From contig JAKTTS010000002.1 of the NCBI GenBank assembly GCA_030560485.1, forward strand, positions 57,537-121,536: 64,000 nucleotides of DNA, read 5' to 3'. The DNA comes from Ascoidea tarda (nom. inval.) (lineage: Eukaryota; Ascomycota; Saccharomycetes; Ascoideales; Ascoideaceae). The first letter of the stretch is position 1, and every line of letters begins with the position of its first letter. A program made the position numbers and the translations under genes. The notes below the pieces were generated by a model, which saw nothing but the letters and a program-made list of their open reading frames with translations, did not search any database and was not told where the DNA came from. Below are positions 61,947 through 64,000 of this stretch, piece by piece.

Positions 61947-62046
61947 CAATTAATAAAGAACTGAAGCACTAAAGCACTAAAGTAATGAATCATAATATCA
62001 TGAAAACAGGCAAAATTGGAATTAATATCAAATGTTGTTATGAAGA
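61693..62046. other. Convergent 3' intergenic region
   Basis: Long A runs (61865-61950, one of 24 A's) between KTR and the ribosomal protein gene. No gene seen. Confidence 0.6.
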
Positions 62047-62526
62047 TTAAGTTCTAGCTCTGCAAAGAACCAAACCTCCTAAATTCTTTTTGGCAGCTTC
62101 TTGTAAATCAATGATTTTCTTATCTTCCAATTGAACCAATATTAACTCTCCGGGCTGTTGAGGCTTGATTTTTCTAACACTCAAACCACTGCTTAAAGCT
62201 TTAATTTCTACATCAGACAAAAAAAACTTTTGACTAGGAGTTGAAATTAGCCTGAGTTTTCCTAAAACTGGCTTATTGTCTCTGTATTTCAAAGTGACCC
62301 ATAGTTTTCTTGTAGCAATGTTGTCAAAAGTCACCTCGATGTTTTCTGAAGGCAAATCAGGTCTAACAACAGAGCCCTTGGAGATGGCAGATATAAAACC
62401 CTCTTTGTATAAATGGAGTGCAACATTGATGGATTGTCTGGTGTAGGGAATGCTGGTCAAGGGAATACGACGAGTAGCACAGTTTTGCAAATGGGAGCAA
62501 ATGTAACCTAGCTTAACCAAGGACAT
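62047..62526 (-). CDS. MRPS8: Mitochondrial ribosomal protein uS8m
   Basis: 159 aa, usual size. MSLVKLGYICSHLQNCATRR, SINVALHLYKEGFISAISKG, KLRLISTPSQKFFLSDVEIK and the end PGELILVQLEDKKIIDLQEA followed by NLGGLVLCRA fit uS8 of the mitochondrial small subunit. The central segment replaces the bacterial RNA-binding loop. Divergent from TPP1 by 204 bases. Confidence 0.9.
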   Translation of the reverse strand: MSLVKLGYICSHLQNCATRRIPLTSIPYTRQSINVALHLYKEGFISAISKGSVVRPDLPSENIEVTFDNIATRKLWVTLKYRDNKPVLGKLRLISTPSQKFFLSDVEIKALSSGLSVRKIKPQQPGELILVQLEDKKIIDLQEAAKKNLGGLVLCRART

Positions 62527-62730
62527 CTTGAAAACAGACTTGAGAGCAGAGCAGCTGGAGGATTGTGATATTCTGAGCTTCTTTTGCTGTTGGGCTCTTC
62601 CACCTTTACTTTACTTCTTTTGCTTTTACTTCTTTTACTTCTTTCGCTTCTTTTCGACTGAGTCGGTGGAAAATTCGCTTTTTACACGTGAACAACGCCG
62701 GCAGTGAGCCCCGACCAGACGGAACTCAAA
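62527..62730. promoter_or_regulatory. Divergent promoter, MRPS8 / TPP1
   Basis: 204 bases. Three TTTTACTTC-type pyrimidine repeats (62615-62650), and TACACGTGAA at 62684-62693 (CACGTG). Confidence 0.5.
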
Positions 62731-63951
62731 ATGCAATCTACAAAAAGAGAGAAAAGTATAGAGAAAACAGTTGAAACAGAGATAGAACAAGAACAGACAT
62801 TAGACGTGAGCAGAAGAGAGCAAATGGGAAAGAGAGCACTGCAGACAGAGCACCAGAGAAGCCTTGTGTCCAACAAAAAGAGAGCCCAGAGCCAGGACAT
62901 TTTGGCCTTATTGTCATCGGACACCACCAACATCAACTTAGCAGCCAGTTTGAGGACAGCGAGAAAACAAAACTGGTCAATAAGTGGGAACTTGATATTA
63001 GTGACACCAACAGATTTTGCAGCCAGATTCCATGAGAAACTTTTAATGATAAAGCAAAATACCAGTAAAATTAAACTAAAAGCAGTGAGAAAAATAGAAA
63101 ATGCGAGGGCATCCGATTATCGTAATAGTAGCAATAGTAATAGTAATAGTAATCGTAATCGTAATCGTAATAATAAAATAAAAAAGGATAACAATAACAA
63201 TATTAATAATGCAAATAATAAAACCATAGAAATAAATAATGTTTGTACTGATAATAAAACTAATAATGTCAATAAAAATGGAAAAGAAGATGAAGTTGAA
63301 ATCAAAGATGAAATCAAAGATGAAATCAAAATTGCAATTGAAATTGAAAAACAAAATGATATTGAAATTGAAAGCAATAAAAATGAAAAATTAGTTATAT
63401 ATGCATTTGATTTAGATTATACTTTAATTAAGACAAAAAGTGGTAGAAAATTTCCAATGAATTCAGATGATTGGGTTTGGTTAAATGATAAAGTTTTGCC
63501 AACTTTAGCTTCTATAAATAATAGCAAAAGTCTCAATATAATCGTAATTTTTTCTAATCAAGGTGGAATAGTAGCTGATTTCAATCAAAAGTCTTTCAAA
63601 AATTATCAAAATAAAATCAATTTAATCTTAAATCAATTAAAATTAATCAAATCCTGTCCATTGATTTATTCATCTGCTAAAATCCCAAAGAGTTCTCATT
63701 TAAATAGTGATCAAAATAATAATAATTTATACAGAAAACCAAATATTGGAATGTGGAATCAATTTTTAAAAGATCTTGAGTCAATTTCTAACGATAAGGA
63801 TATTACCAATATCAAACATCACATTGACTATTATAATTCGGTTTTCATTGGAGACGCAGCTGGAAGATCTCAAGATTTCAGTGATTCAGACAAATTTTTC
63901 GCTAAAAATATTGGGATTCAATTCAAAACACCCGAGGAGTTTTTCATTTGA
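62731..63951 (+). CDS. TPP1: DNA 3'-phosphatase (Tpp1/PNKP phosphatase type)
   Basis: 406 aa from the first ATG. Phosphatase domain in the C-terminal half: FDLDYTLI (DxDxT/V nucleophile motif, about 226), IIVIFSNQGGIVADF, SCPLIYSSAKIPKSSHL, YRKPNIGMWNQFLKDL and VFIGDAAGRSQDFSDSD. These are the HAD motifs of polynucleotide-kinase phosphatases, and the SNQGG and FIGDAAGR blocks are diagnostic. It removes 3' phosphates from DNA ends in repair. There is no kinase domain, as in yeast Tpp1, but the N-terminal 200 residues are an Asn/Lys/Glu-rich tail with a helical part (NTSKIKLKAVRKIENARA), about twice the yeast length. The upstream part of the frame starts at a GTG and is left out. Confidence 0.9.
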   Translation: MQSTKREKSIEKTVETEIEQEQTLDVSRREQMGKRALQTEHQRSLVSNKKRAQSQDILALLSSDTTNINLAASLRTARKQNWSISGNLILVTPTDFAARFHEKLLMIKQNTSKIKLKAVRKIENARASDYRNSSNSNSNSNRNRNRNNKIKKDNNNNINNANNKTIEINNVCTDNKTNNVNKNGKEDEVEIKDEIKDEIKIAIEIEKQNDIEIESNKNEKLVIYAFDLDYTLIKTKSGRKFPMNSDDWVWLNDKVLPTLASINNSKSLNIIVIFSNQGGIVADFNQKSFKNYQNKINLILNQLKLIKSCPLIYSSAKIPKSSHLNSDQNNNNLYRKPNIGMWNQFLKDLESISNDKDITNIKHHIDYYNSVFIGDAAGRSQDFSDSDKFFAKNIGIQFKTPEEFFI

Positions 63952-64000
63952 GATTAAAATTAAAATCATAATATGTCGATTCAATATCATCAATTTCATT

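Overview
This is nuclear DNA from a budding yeast (Saccharomycotina). The DNA is AT-rich. Most genes are intronless, with short intergenic spaces full of A/T runs, and many proteins carry Asn/Ser low-complexity tracts. The few introns have GTATGT-type donors and TACTAAC-type branch sites. Most named genes have clear Saccharomyces counterparts: AGX1, SHM2, RRB1, RIC1, TOA1, CDC11, DBF4, STU2, TPP1 and mitochondrial uS8. Three genes do not fit S. cerevisiae: a NADH-dehydrogenase (complex I) LYR subunit, a DNAJC9-type J-protein and a ZFC3H1/Red1-type zinc-finger protein. The complex I gene excludes Saccharomyces-, Kluyveromyces- and Hanseniaspora-type yeasts. I found no in-frame CTG codon in four well-conserved genes (OSH, SHM2, CDC11, ELO), and only isolated CTGs elsewhere. 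The lineage may therefore avoid or reassign CUG, and residues written here as Leu from CTG are provisional. I cannot name the species.

Layout, left to right. The window opens in the 3' end of a DOCK-family GEF gene (1-1121). A 3-kb intergenic region with an unusually GC-rich island follows. Next come an Asn/Ser-rich protein with a conserved C-terminus (4105-6510), a fatty-acid elongase with a QxxHH motif (7609-8688), a three-exon ZFC3H1-type gene on the minus strand (9205-11610) and an Osh6/7-type lipid-transfer protein (11998-13518). Three minus-strand genes follow: AGX1, a DNAJC9-like co-chaperone with two MCB elements upstream, and a Bsp1-like actin-patch protein. From 18446 to 29540 there are about 11 kb without a recognisable gene. 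This stretch is very AT-rich on its left side, holds GC-rich patches and several tandem repeats, and ends at a SANT/Myb gene (29541-31109). It could be a centromere or a very large regulatory region.

The right half is gene-dense. It runs SHM2 (with a possible UUG-initiated mitochondrial form), SLM3/MTU1, a putative dynactin subunit, RRB1, a PQ-loop protein, NDUFA6-type complex I subunit, RIC1, a small protein with a possible inhibitor-I9 fold, TOA1 (six-codon first exon), CDC11, DBF4, STU2 (spliced), a YPQ-type vacuolar transporter, an unrecognised basic protein, a KTR mannosyltransferase, mitochondrial ribosomal protein uS8 and TPP1.

Functional themes: glycine and one-carbon metabolism (AGX1, SHM2); actin, septin and microtubule cytoskeleton (DOCK GEF, Bsp1, Cdc11, Stu2, possible dynactin p24); S phase and chromatin (Dbf4, DNAJC9, Tpp1); mitochondria (NDUFA6, MTU1, uS8m); Golgi and vacuole (Ric1, KTR, PQ-loop proteins). 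No mobile element, CRISPR array or confident tRNA/rRNA gene was seen.
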